Shown piece after piece: positions 32,655 through 45,850 of a stretch of DNA of 64,000 bases. Location of the stretch: NCBI GenBank assembly GCA_933228675.1, contig OW121743.1, positions 114,625,781 through 114,689,780 on the forward strand, read 5' to 3'. The stretch comes from Stomorhina lunata (lineage: Eukaryota > Arthropoda > Insecta > Diptera > Rhiniidae). Below the pieces are notes generated by a model that had not been told where the DNA came from, did no database searches, and worked only from the letters and a program-made list of their open reading frames with translations. Position 1 is the stretch's first letter. Each line of letters opens with the position of its first letter. The position numbers were made by a program, and so were the translations under genes.

Positions 32655-35600
32655 TTTTGTTATACAATTTTTCTATAGAAAATTTTTCTTATAAAATTTT
32701 TCTTTAGAAAATTTTCGATATAAAATTTTTCTTTAGAAAATTTTCGATATAAAATTTTTCTTTAGAAAATTTTCGATATAAAATTTTTCTTTAGAAAATT
32801 TTCGATATAAAAGTGTTCTTTCAAAAATTTTTGATACAAAATTTTTCTATAAAAAATTTTCGATATAAAATTTTTCTGTAAAAAATTTTCGATATAAAAT
32901 TTTTCTATTGAAAATTTCTATAAAAATTTATTTGATATAAAATCTTTCTATAGACAATTTAAAAAAAAAATGTTCGATATAAATTTTTTTCTATAGAAAA
33001 TTTTTGATATAAATATTTTCTATAAAAAAATTTTCCTTATAAAATGTTTCGATATTTAATTTTTCTACAGAAAATTTTCTATATAAAGCTTTTCTATAGA
33101 AAATTTTCGGTATAATATTTTTCTATAGAAAATTTTCGATATGAAGTTTTTCTATAGAAAATTTTTGATATAAATTTTTTCTACAGAAAATTTTCGATAT
33201 AAAATTTTTCTATAGAAAATTTTTCCTTAAAAAATTTTCGAAAAAAAGTTTTCGATATAAAATTTTTCTAAAGGAAATTAAAAAAAAAATATTTATTATC
33301 TTATTAATTACAAAATTTTATATCGAAAGTTTTTAATAGAAAAATTTTATATCGAAAATTTTCTATAGAAAAATTTTCTGCCGAAATTTTCTATAGAAGA
33401 TTTTTCATATAAAATTTTTGATATAAAATTTTTCTATAGAAAATTTTCGGTATAAAATTTTTCTATAGAAAATTTTCGATATAAAATTTTTCTATAGAAA
33501 ATTTTCGGTATAAAATTTTTCTATAGAAAATTTTCGGTATAAAATTTTTCTATAGAAAATTTTCGGTATAAAATTTTTCTATAGAAAATTTTCGGTATAA
33601 AATTTTTCTATAGAAAATTTTCGGTATAAAATTTTTCTATAGAAAATTTTCGGTATAAAATTTTTCTATAGAAAATTTTCGGTATAAAATTTTTCTATAG
33701 AAAATTTTCGGTATAAAATTTTTCTATAGAAAATTTTCGGTATAAAATTTTTCTATAGAAAATTTTCGGTATAAAATTTTTCTATAGAAAATTTTCGGTA
33801 TAAAATTTTTCTATAGAAAATTTTCGGTATAAAATTTTTCTATAGAAAATTTTCGATATAAAATTTTTCTATAGAAAATTTTCGAAATAAAATTTTTCTA
33901 TAGAAAATTTTCGGTATAAAATTTTTCTATAGAAAATTTTCGGTATAAAATTTTTCTATAGAAAATTTTCGGTACAAAATTTTTCTATAGAAAATTTTCG
34001 GTATAAAATTTTTCTATAGAAAATTTTCGGTATAAAATTTTTCTATAGAAAATTTTCGGTATAAAATTTTTCTATAGAAAATTTTCGGTATAAAATTTTT
34101 CTATAGAAAATTTTCGATATAAAATTTTTCTATAGAAAATTTTCGATATAAAATTTTTCTATAGAAAATTTTCGATATAAAATTTTTCTATAGAAAATTT
34201 TCGATATAAAATTTTTCTATAGAAAATTTTCGGTATAAAATTTTTCTATAGAAAATTTTCGGTATAAAATTTTTCTATAGAAAATTTTCGGTATAAAATT
34301 TTTCTATAGAAAATTTTCGGTATAAAATTTTTCTATAGAAAATTTTCGGTATAAAATTTTTCTATAGAAAATTTTCGGTATAAAATTTTTCTATAGAAAA
34401 TTTTCGGTATAAAATTTTTCTATAGAAAATTTTCGATATAAAATTTTTCTATAGAAAATTTTCGATATAAAGTTTTTCTATAGAAAATTTTCGGTATAAA
34501 ATTTTTCTATAGAAAATTTTCGGTATAAAATTTTTCTATAGAAAATTTTCGGTATAAAATTTTTCTATAGAAAATTTTCGGTATAAAATTTTTCTATAGA
34601 AAATTTTCGGTATAAAATTTTTCTATAGAAAATTTTCGGTATAAAATTTTTCTATAGAAAATTTTCGGTATCAAATTTTTCTATAGAAAATTTTCGGTAT
34701 CAAATTTTTCTATAGAAAATTTTCGGTATCAAATTTTTCTATAGAAAATTTTCGGTATAAAATTTTTCTATAGAAAATTTTCGGTATAAAATTTTTCTAT
34801 AGAAAATTTTCGGTATAAAATTTTTCTATAGAAAATTTTCGGTATAAAATTTTTCTATAGAAAATTTTCGGTATAAAATTTTTCTATAGAAAATTTTCGG
34901 TATAAAATTTTTCTATAGAAAATTTTCGGTATAAAATTTTTCTATAGAAAATTTTCGGTATAAAATTTTTCTATAGAAAATTTTCGGTATAAAATTTTTC
35001 TATAGAAAATTTTCGGTATAAAATTTTTCTATAGAAAATTTTCGGTATAAAATTTTTCTATAGAAAATTTTCGGTATAAAATTTTTCTATAGAAAATTTT
35101 CGGTATAAAATTTTTCTATAGAAAATTTTCGGTATAAAATTTTTCTATAGAAAATTTTCGGTATAAAATTTTTCTATAGAAAATTTTCGGTATAAAATTT
35201 TTCTATAGAAAATTTTCGGTATAAAATTTTTCTATAGAAAATTTTCGGTATAAAATTTTTCTATAGAAAATTTTCGGTATAAAATTTTTCTATAGAAAAT
35301 TTTCGGTATAAAATTTTTCTATAGAAAATTTTCGGTATAAAATTTTTCTATAGAAAATTTTCGAAATAAAATTTTTCTATAGAAAATTTTCGGTATAAAA
35401 TTTTTCTATAGAAAATTTTCGGTATAAAATTTTTCTATAGAAAATTTTCGGTATAAAATTTTTCTATAGAAAATTTTCGGTATAAAATTTTTCTATAGAA
35501 AATTTTCGGTATAAAATTTTTCTATACAAAATTTTCGGTATAAAATTTTTCTATAGAAAATTTTCGGTATAAAATTTTTCTATAGAAAATTTTCGGTATA

Positions 35601-37250
35601 AAATTTTTCTATAGAAAATTTTCGGTATAAAATTTTTCTATAGAAAATTTTCGGTATAAAATTTTTCTATAGAAAATTTTCGGTATAAAATTTTTCTATA
35701 GAAAATTTTCGGTATAAAATTTTTCTATAGAAAATTTTCGGTATAAAATTTTTCTATAGAAAATTTTCTTTATAAAATTTTTCTATAGAAAATTTTCGGT
35801 ACAAAATTTTTCTATAGAAAATTTTCGGTACAAAATTTTTCTATAGAAAATTTTCGGTATAAAATTTTTCTATAGAAAATTTTCGGTATAAAATTTTTCT
35901 ATAGAAAATTTTCGGTATAAAATTTTTCTATAGAAAATTTTCGGTATAAAATTTTTCTATAGAAAATTTTCGGTATAAAATTTTTCTATAGAAAATTTTC
36001 GGTATAAAATTTTTCTATAGAAAATTTTCGGTATAAAATTTTTCTATAGAAAATTTTCGGTATAAAATTTTTCTATAGAAAATTTTCGGTATAAAATTTT
36101 TCTATAGAAAATTTTCGGTATAAAATTTTTCTATAGAAAATTTTCGGTATAAATTTTTTATAGAAAATTTTTGTTATAAAATTTTTTTAAAGAAATTTTT
36201 CGATATAAAATTTTTCTATAGAAAATTTTCGATATAAAATTTTTCTATAGAAAATTTTCGGTATAAAATTTTTCTATAGAAAATTTTCGGTATAAAATTT
36301 TTCTATAGAAAATTTTCGGTATAAAATTTTTCTATAGAAAATTTTCGATATAAAATTTTTCTATAGAAAATTTTCGGTATAAAATTTTTCTATAGAAAAT
36401 TTTCGGTATAAAATTTTCCTATAGAAAATTTTCGGTATAAAATTTTTCTATAGAAAATTTTCGGTATAAAATTTTTCTATAGAAAATTTTCGGTATCAAA
36501 TTTTTCTATAGAAAATTTTCGGTATAAAATTTTTCTATAGAAAATTTTCGGTATAAAATTTTTCTATAGAAAATTTTCGGTATAAAATTTTTCTATAGAA
36601 AATTTTCGGTATAAAATTTTTCTATAGAAAATTTTCGGTATAAAATTTTTCTATAGAAAATTTTCGGTATAAAATTTTTCTATAGAAAATTTTCGGTATA
36701 AAATTTTTCTAAAGAAAATTTTCGGTATACAATTTTTCTATAGAAAATTTTCGGTATAAAATTTTTCTATAGAAAATTTTCGGTATAAAATTTTTCTATA
36801 GAAAATTTTCGGTATAAAATTTTTCTATAGAAAATTTTCGGTATAAAATTTTTCTATAGAAAATTTTCGGTATAAAATTTTTCTATAGAAAATTTTCGGT
36901 ATAAAATTTTTCTATAGAAAATTTTCGATATAAAATTTTTCTATAGAAAATTTTCGATATAAAATTTTTCTATAGAAAATTTTCGATATAAAATTTTTCT
37001 ATAGAAAATTTTCGATATAAAATTTTTCTATAGAAAATTTTCGATATAAAATTTTTCTATAGAAAATTTTCGATATAAAATTTTTCTATAGAAAATTTTC
37101 GATATAAAATTTTTCTATAGAAAATTTTCGACATAAAATTTTTCTATAGAAAATTTTCGATATAAAATTTTTCTATAGAAAATTTTCGATATAAAATTTT
37201 TCTATAGAAAATTTTCGATATAAATTTTTTTTTTATATAAAATTTTTCTC
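32655..37250. repeat. Satellite array 1: ~158 copies of a 29-bp unit
   Basis: The unit has period 29 and is built on TTTTTCTATAGAAAATTTTC, then GGTATAAAA or GATATAAAA. The ends (32655-33420 and 37200-37250) are degenerate; the core from about 33420 to 36150 is almost invariant. Two main variants differ at one base (CGG against CGA) and are grouped in blocks, for example the CGA block at 36920-37210. The unit is nearly palindromic. Translation gives no conserved frame. Confidence 0.97.
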
Positions 37251-38980
37251 TACATTTTTTATCTGGGTTTGTTTTTTCAGAAGGTCTATTATTAAATACT
37301 GAACAAAATATTTAATTCTTGAGATTCAGATCAATTCAAAGCCAGCTTTTGTTGATAATAACCAGTAATAAATGTTTTTATATAAAACAAAAACAATAAA
37401 TTCGGAAACAAGTAGTTTCCCTTGAACTATAATTAGGTGTGAATAAGGGTTTAAGATCAAAATTTTCATTGTTATTCAAATACCACTATCATACAAATTT
37501 TAACTTAAAACATTTAAAATTATAAAATTAAAAACAAATAAGAACAATAAGAAGTGGAACAATAGCTTTGATTTTGCTAGAATACAATTGCAGCGACAGG
37601 CTATATAACCACAATTGTTTGCTCAGACAAGGAAAACTTGAATGAAAATAATAAGAATACAGAGTAATAAGATTATCAGTTGGATTATTAACAGTTTGTT
37701 AAAAATCTTATATTTTTTTTAATTATAGAGCTTTTATACAAAACACATGGTTGTCGCCTAAAGCTACATGACGTTTTTTCCAACTTTCATTTGGGTTCAA
37801 ATAGACAATTTTAAGTTGATATTAATTGTCGATAACTTTAAAATATAAAGCTTAAAAACTTTAACTTCCAGTACCTGGAGTGCACAAAGTGTGTAGGATG
37901 CTCAAACTAAGAGAGTGTTAATAGTGGACACATTTTTATTGGTTTATTGGATCGTTAGGAGATCCTATAATTAATAAATTGAAAAAATATCAATGACAGG
38001 TGTGGATTCAGTTCAAGTGTTTGCAATAGGAGAAAATGTCTAGGCTTTGTCTAATAACTCAAGCTTTTATGATATTTAATATTGCATTGTATATTGTTTT
38101 AGTTTTGAAGATGTTAAGGACCTCTCAATTGCCTGATAGGCAATTTCTCTTTTCCAATTGTTGTTATTTTAAAATATTGTATAAAAATTATTTATGGCTA
38201 CTTCAAAATTTTTCCAAACTAATACATATTCTTGCCCCTTATGTTGTTCAAACATTGTTCGACCTCCAGTTATTAACATTTTATTACGTTTAAAAAACCA
38301 AAGACAAGATTTTCATCTAATGGCCCCAACTCGAAGAGAGTGATGGATTATGTTAACTACAAAACCAATAAATAAGTCGTTAACTTGTCGTTGTTTTTAA
38401 AAAACAGTTTCGGGATTTGGGTTTGGTTTTCTTTGGTGTTAATTAATTTGATTTTAAAAGCTAAATATATTTTTGGTCACAGCCTTAGCTCAACGAACGA
38501 ACGAACGTACAACTTTTGTTGTATTACAGAAATGTGTGAAATGCCGTTGAGGCTGCTGCTGATTTTTCTTCAGTTTGACTCTGAATTTTTTTCAAAATTT
38601 TTTTGTTGCTGTTGAACATATGAACGAACATGAATTTATTCAACTTTCACTGCTCGAAAATGTACATATAGCGACAAAGAAGATTTAAGTTTGAACTGCA
38701 GCTGAGGCGGCAGGCGCACTTTTTCATTAAGATCTTGAGACTGCCCCAATAGCTATTTAGTTTGGATAGTTGGGCTGCTTGGCTGACTGACTTTTTACTC
38801 TCCTTATAACGTTTTTTTTTGATACCTGTTCCCAAGATTTAATTTTTGTTGCTGGCTGATGTATTTTGTGCAGCGTAATCGTATGTTTGAAATAAATGAG
38901 AGGTAGAAAAAAATTTCAGAGAGATTTAAACAGTCAAGATCCAAAGGGTTTTTAAGGGAACATTTTGTATATAAACTTTT
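37251..38980. other. Unique spacer between inverted satellite arrays
   Basis: Non-repetitive sequence with no supported gene. Small frames at 38036-38293, 38385-38615 and 38804-38998 show no domain. A CGAACGAACGAACG motif and CTGCTGCTG runs near 38490-38560 look like the 5' flank of a fly gene, but no exon could be defined. Confidence 0.5.
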
Positions 38981-40764
38981 TAATAAAAAATTTTTCATAG
39001 AAAAATTTTTTTAACTTACAATTTCTTAAAAGAAATAAATATAATTTTTATAAAAACATTTTTTTTTATCGTAAATTTTCTATAGAAAAATTTTGTATTG
39101 AAATTTATTTTTTAATTTTCTATAGAATAATTTTGTATTAAAAATTTTCTATACAAAAATTTTCTGTAAAAAAATTTTGTGTCGATAAATTTTATATCGA
39201 AAATTTTGTGCAGAAAAATTTGATTGAAAATTTTAGAAAAATTTTATATCGAAAATTTTCGAAAGAAAAATTTTATATCGAAAATTTTCCATAGAAAACA
39301 TAGTATCGTATGTAACATAGTATCGTAATATATTGAACATTTTTTTTATAGAAAAATTGTATCGAAAATTTTTATAGAAAAATTTTTAATAGTAAAATTT
39401 TGAATAGAAAATTTTCTATTAAAAAATATATCAAAAATTTTCTATATAAAAATTTTATGTCAAAAATTTTATATATACAAATTTTGTATTGAAATTTAAA
39501 AAAAAAAAAAAATTTTATATCAAAAAATTTCTATAGAAAAATTTAATATGAAAAATTTTCAATAGAAAAATTTTGTATCGAAAATTTTCCATAGAAAATT
39601 TTTATATCGAAAATTTTTTATAGAAAAATTTGAATCAAAAATTTTGTAATGAAAAATTTTATATTGAAAATTTTCTATTGAAAAATTTTATATCGAAAAC
39701 CTTCTATAGAAAAATTTTATATTGAAGGTTTTATATCGAAAATTTTCTATAAAAAAATTTATGTCGAAAATTTTTTATAGAAAAATTTATATCGAAAATT
39801 TTCGATACAAAAATTTTATGTCGAAAATTTTCGATAGAAAAAATTTATATCGGAAATTTTCTATAAAAAATTGTATATCAAAATTTTCTATAAAAATGTT
39901 TATATTGAAAATTTGTAAAGAAAAAATTTAAACCGAAAATTTGCGATAGAAAAATTTTATGTCAAAAATTTTTGATAGAAAAATTTTGTGTCGAATATTT
40001 TCGACAGAAAAATTTTATGTCGAATATTTTCGACAGAAAAATTTTATGTCGAATATTTTCGACAGAAAAATTTTATGTCGAAAATTTTCTATAGAAAAAT
40101 TTTATATCGAAAATTTTCTTTAGAAAAATTTTATTTCGAAAATTTTCTATAGAAAAATTTTATATCGAAAATTTTCTGTAGAAAAATTTTATATCGAAAA
40201 TTTTCTTTAGAACAATTTTATATCGAAAATTTTCTTTAGAAAAATTTTATACCGAAAATTTTCTATAGAAAAATTTTATATCGAAAATTTTCTATAGAAA
40301 AATTTTATATCGAAAATTTTCTATAGAAAAATTTTATATCGAAAATTTTCTATAGAAAAATTTTATATCGAAAATTTTCTATAGAAAAATTTTATATCGA
40401 AAATTTTCTATAGAAAAATTTTATATCGAAAATTTTCTATAGAAAAATTTTATATCGAAAATTTTCTATAGAAAAATTTTATATCGAAAATTTTCTATAG
40501 AAAAATTCTATATCGAAAATTTTCTATAGAAAAATTTTATATCGAAAATTTTCTATAGAAAAATTTTATATCGAAAATTTTCTATAGAAAAATTTTATAT
40601 CGAAAATTTTCTATAGAAAAATTTTATATCGAAAATTTTCTATAGAAAAATTTTATATCGAAAATTTTCTATAGAAAAATTTTATATCGAAAATTTTCTA
40701 TAGAAAAATTTTATATCGAGGATTTTCTTTAGAAAAATTTCATATAAAAAATTTTTAAAAAAGA

Positions 40765-41100
40765 AGTGTATTTGCATTTGATCCCAAATCTGTTACATTT
40801 ATTTATTAATGTACATCCCGACTATTTTGTTATTTTTTGATAAAAAATTTTCTTTAGAAAAATTTTGTATCGAAAATTTTTATAGAAAAATTTTGTATAG
40901 AAAAATTTCATATAAAAAATTGTCTTTAGAAAAATTTTGTATCGAAAATTTTTATAGAAAAATTTTATATCGAAAATTTTCGATAGAAAATTTTTATATC
41001 GATTATATTCTATAGAAAAATTTCATATAAAAAATTTTCCTCAAAAAGAAGTGTATTTGCATTTGATCCCAAATCTGTTACATTTATTTATTAATGTAAC
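40765..41100 (+). repeat. 52-bp direct repeat inside array 2
   Basis: A non-satellite segment beginning GAAGTGTATTTGCATTTGAT occurs at about 40765-40816 and again at about 41049-41100, nearly identical and 284 bp apart, with satellite sequence between. It looks like a local duplication carrying both an island and a block of repeats. Confidence 0.85.
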
Positions 41101-41149
41101 AGACCAATTTATTGATAAAAAGCCAAAAAATGTTTGCGGAGAAACCAAA

Positions 41150-41196
41150 TTCCTCGACGCGTTTCGATGGTTGGTTAAGCCATTTCTTCAGGAGGA
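41150..41196 (-). ncRNA. Hammerhead-ribozyme-like motif (type I, minimal)
   Basis: On the - strand: TCCTC, the core CTGAAGA (41191-41185, fits CUGANGA), a small stem AUGG/CCAU with a 9-nt loop, GAAA (41165-41162), a very short stem III around CGCG, then UC and GAGGA, which pairs with the initial TCCTC. Predicted cleavage follows GUC at 41156. Hammerheads with one- or two-pair stem III are known in Penelope-like retroelements. The pair closing stem II next to the core is A-C, which weakens the case. Confidence 0.4.
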
Positions 41197-42190
41197 TTAT
41201 CCCCAATTTAGACAGATCGAAAACCTCGCATTATTACTAAATTTACAAACATAACCAAAAGTAAAAGCTTAGATTTCATAAACCAAAAGTAAAAGCTTAG
41301 ATTATCGACTGAACAAAAACAAACATTTTTCAGTTTTCATCTACCTTCACAAAATTTTCTTTAGAAAAATTTTGTATCGAAAATTTTCTATAGAAAAATT
41401 TTATATCGAAAATTTTCTATAGAAAAATTATATATCGATTATATTCTATAGAAAAATTTTATATCGAAAATTTTCTATTGAAAAATTTCATATCGAAAAT
41501 TTTCTAAGAAAAATTTTATATTGAAGGTTTTATATCGAAAATTTTCTAAGAAAAATTTTATATTGAAGGTTTTATATCGAAAATTTTCTATAAAAAAATG
41601 TATGTCGAAAATTTTTTATAGAAAAACTTTTATCGAAAATTTTCGATACAAAAATTTTCGATAGAAAAAATTTATATCGGAAATTTTCTATAAAAAATTG
41701 TATATCAAAATTTTTTATAAAAGTTTTTATATTGAAAATTTTTTATAGAAAAAATTTAAACCGAAAATTTGCGATAGACAAATTTTATGTCGAAAATTTT
41801 CTATAGAATAATTTTGTATCGAAGATTTTCTTTAGAAAAATTTTATATAAAAAATTTTGTATCGAAAATTTTATATCAAAAATTTTCGATAGAAAATTTT
41901 TATATCGAAAATTTTTATATCGAAATTTTTCTATAGAAAATTTTTATGTCGAAATTTTCCCATAGAAAACTTTTATGTCGAAAAATTTCTATTGAAAATT
42001 TTTTATAGAAACATTTTATATTTAAAATTTTTTAGAGAAAATCTTCAATTGAAAAATTTTTTATCGGAAATTTTTTTATATAAAAACTTTAAATCGATTA
42101 TATTCTATAGAAAAATTTTAAATCGATTATATTCTATAGAAAAATTTTATATCGAAAATTTTTAATAGTAAAATTTTATACTGAAAATTT

Positions 42191-43100
42191 TCTAAAATTA
42201 AAAAGAATGTTGCTTCGAAAATTTTTCTTGTATATTCTCAAACAAAAGTTTGAGAATCTCTGAAAAAAGATATCTGCTCTTTCGCTTTCTTTAACTCTGG
42301 AGTAAAAATTTAATTCATATACACAATATAAAATAGTAATCAGACAAGTATAAGTTAATTGTGTGGCTGTTGTTGTTGTTGCATATGTAGCTGTTGCTGT
42401 TGCTTGAGAATTGCCAACAAGAAGGTAAGCAACAACAAGGGGCGGCATTAAAATAACAAGCAACAGCAGCCGTTGCCTCAGCGACAGCAGCAGCAACAAG
42501 TTGTATTGTTGCCCTGATCGCTGCTACAGGTGTGTATTTTACTCTTAGGCTGACTCTTATTATGGCTGGATGGAAGTCATGAAAAATTGTATAAATTATA
42601 AAAAAAATTCGAAATAATAAATAATAAAAAACTTAATAAAAATAAAACTGATCATCTCTTCGGTTTTTTTTTGTTTTTATACCAAATTAGCGAAAGTCAA
42701 ATATGTGTATATTGCACTCAAAATACTCCTAACAAAAAAAGTTTTAAAATAAAAATTGAATACTCATCCAAAAGATTATAGCTTTTTTGTAAAGATGAAG
42801 TTTTTTTTCTTAAATTTTATTACTGTTTAAGATGTACAAAAGATTTCATTTTACTTTATTTAACTTAAAAAACAAAAATAAAAAACAATAAAATTCCAAC
42901 AACAATTTAATCATTTGAAATCATGAAAGGCGGTTTGTGTTTATTAATGGGTGTAAAAGTATTTTGGGGCATGTTCGGGTAAATTTGTTCATATGTGGGT
43001 TGATTACCCCATTTACCGATAAAAATACATAACTGTTATTTGTTATTAGTCTGTTTGGGTTTTGTTAACAAAACAATTTTAAATATAATGTTTAAATAAT
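42191..43100. other. Non-satellite island with CAA/CAG-type runs
   Basis: 42360-42530 is rich in GTTGTT, CAACAA and CAGCAGCAG runs typical of fly 5' UTRs, enhancers or opa-type exons. A - strand frame at 42176-42499 is open only because of these runs. No gene can be defined. Confidence 0.45.
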
Positions 43101-44450
43101 AGCGTTAATAATTTTTGGATGACGTAAAATATATCGAAATTTTTCTGTAGAATACAAAAGTTTTCAAAGTTTTTTTATTTTGACACAAAAAATTTCATTT
43201 ATATTTTTAGAGAAAAAGTTTTAAAATGTTATTATTTTAGTAGAAAAATTTTCAATATTTTTAATATTTTATATATTCAATATTTTAAAGTTTAAAAACT
43301 ATTACATTTTAAAAATTTTACTATGTTTATACTAAAATATTATTATGATAGGAAAACTGTTACTATTTTTATAGGAAAGTTTTTAAAATTTTACTATTTT
43401 TATAGAAAAATTTTCAAAATGTTAACAATTTTAAAATTTTGTCATTTTTAAAATTAAACATTTTTGAAATGTTACCATTTTTAAAATTTTACCATTTTTA
43501 AACAAAGATTTTCAAAATTTCACTGTTTTTATAGGAAAATGTTCAAATTTTTTATATATTTTTTTTAGAAAATTTTTGAAAATTAATTTATTTTTTTTAG
43601 GAAAATTTTCAATATTTTTAAATTTTTATAGAAAAATTTAAAAACTTTCGCATTTTAAAAATTTTATTATTTTTATACTCAATTATTATGATAGGAAAAC
43701 TGTTACTATTTTTATAGGAAAGTTTTTAAAATTTTACTATTTTTATAGAAAATTTTTTTAAATTTTACTATTATTATAGGAAAATTTCAAAAATTTACAG
43801 TTTTTATAGGAAAATTTTCAAAATTTTACCATTTTTAAAGGAAAATTTAAAAATTTTCAAATTTTTACATGAACATTTTCAAAATTTTACTATATTTATT
43901 AGAAAACTTTAAAAATTTTACTATTTTTATATGAAAATTTAACTATTTTTATAGAAGAATTTTCAAAATTTTACAATTTTAAAATTTTATCATTTTTAAA
44001 ATTAACCATTTTTGAAATTTTACCTTTTTTAAACGAAAATTTTTAAAATTTCACTGTTCTTTTAGGAAAGTTTTCAAAATTTTTATATTTTTTTTTTTTT
44101 TTTAGAAAATTTTTGAAAATTTATTTATTTTTTTTTTAGGAAAATTTTCAAAATTTTACTATTTTTATAGGAAAATTTCCAAAATTTTACTATTTTTATA
44201 GGAAAATTTCCAAAATTTTACTATTTTTATAGGAAAATTTCCAAAATTTTACTATTTTTATAGGAAAATTTCCAAAATTTTACTATTTTTATAGGAAAAT
44301 TTCCAAAATATTACTATTTTTATAGGAAGAATTTCAAAATTATACTATTATTTATACGAAAATTTTAAAAATTTTACTATTTTTAATGGGAAAATTTTAA
44401 AATTTTACTAATTTTTATAGGAAAATTTAAAAATATTTTATAGGAAAATA
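43101..44450. repeat. Satellite array 3a: ~31-bp degenerate unit
   Basis: Best seen at 44150-44340, where AAAATTTTACTATTTTTATA then GGAAAATTTCC repeats with period 31. The rest is strongly eroded. Confidence 0.85.
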
Positions 44451-45850
44451 TCATAAAAATTTGATATCGAAAGTTTTTCTATAAAAATTTTATATCGAAA
44501 ATTTTTCTATAAAAATTTTATATCGAAAACTTTTCTATAAAAATTTTGTATTGAAAATATTCTATCAAAAATTTTTCTATAAAAAGTTTATAACGAAAAT
44601 TTTACTATAAAAATTTTATGTCGAAAATTTTTGTAAAATATTTAACATCGAAAATTGTATATTAAAAATTTGTCTATAATAAATTTTATATCAACAATTT
44701 TATCTAAAAAATTTTATTTCAAAAATTTTTCTATAAAAATTTTATATCGAAAATTTTTCCTTCAAAATTTTAAACCGAAAAACGATTATATAAAAATTTA
44801 CATCGAAATTTTTTATATAAAAATTTACATCGAAATTTTTTATATAAAAATTTTACATCGAAAATTTTCTATAAAAATTTTATATCGAAAAATTTTCTTT
44901 AAAAATTTCATATCGAAAATTTTTCTTTAAAAATTTTATATCGAAAATTTTTCTATAAAAATTTTATATCGAAAATTTCTGTATAAAAATTCTGTATAAA
45001 AAATGTTTCTATAAAAATTCTATATTGAAAATTTTTTTTATCAAAATTTTATATCGAAAATTTTGCTGTCGAAAATTTCTGTATACAAATTCTATATCGA
45101 AAATTTTTCTATAAAAATTTTATAACAAATATTTCTATATAAAAATTCTGTATTGAAAAATTTTATAACAAAAATTTCCTTTAAAAATTTTATATTGAAA
45201 ATTTTTCTATAAAATTTTATATTGAAAATTTTTCTATAAAATTTTATATTGAAAATTTTTCTATAAAATTTTATATAGAAAATTTTATATCAAAAATTTT
45301 TCTATAAAAATTTTATATCAAAAATTTTTTCTATAAAAATTTTATATCGAAAATTTCTGTATAAAAATTCTATATTGATATATTGAAAATTTTTTTATAA
45401 AAGTTTTATATCGAAAATTTTTCTATCGAAAATTTCTGTATAAAAATTCTATATTGAAAATTTTACTATAAAAATTTTATAACTAAAATTGTTCTATAAA
45501 AATTTTATACAAACATTTTGCTAAACAAATTTTATAACGAAAATTTTGTATAACAGTTTTATATCACAAACTTTTCTTAAAAAATTCTATATCGAAAATT
45601 TTTTTATAAAAATTTTATATCGAAAATTTTGCTATAAAAATTTTGTACCAAAAATTTTTCTACAAAAGTTTAATATCAAAAATTTTTTTATAAAAATTTT
45701 ATATCGAAAATTTTTCTTTAAAAATTTTAGATCGATAATTTTTCTATAAAAATTTTGTATAAAAATTTTTTCTATAAAAATTTTATATTGTAAATTTTCT
45801 GTAACAATTTTATAGCTCAAATTTTTTTATAAAAATTTTAGTCGATAAAT
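44451..45850. repeat. Satellite array 3b: ~28-bp degenerate unit
   Basis: The unit is built on TTTTATATCGAAAATTTTTC then TATAAAAA. It is close to the array 2 unit but lacks the CTATAG palindrome centre. Long open frames here (44655-44930, 45546-45749) are only K/N/F/I-rich translations of the repeat. Confidence 0.88.

Larger units (their letters stand above)
38981..42190. repeat. Satellite array 2: same 29-bp unit, inverted
   Basis: The unit reads TATCGAAAATTTTCTATAG then AAAAATTTTA, which is the reverse complement of the array 1 unit (CGATATAAAA variant). It is most regular at 40080-40730 and eroded on both sides. It is interrupted by non-satellite islands at 40765-40840 and 41049-41345. 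Confidence 0.93.

Noticed and set aside
32655..37250. CRISPR-like array of short repeats
   Set aside because: Units are contiguous with no unique spacers, the genome is eukaryotic, and no cas genes are present. It is a tandem satellite.
39722..41015. Open frames 39722-39931 and 40809-41015 in array 2
   Set aside because: Repeat translations only.
41051..41254. 67-codon frame ending LLNLQT in the array 2 island
   Set aside because: Overlaps the hammerhead-like motif on the other strand and shows no domain; start is arbitrary.
42176..42499. Leu-rich - strand frame that looks like a signal peptide or membrane protein
   Set aside because: Produced by translating GTT/CAA/CAG-type runs; no exon structure supports it.
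44655..45820. Open frames in array 3b (44655-44930, 45546-45749, 45632-45820)
   Set aside because: They are translations of the AT-rich tandem unit, rich in Lys, Asn, Phe and Ile, open on both strands, without any start context or domain.
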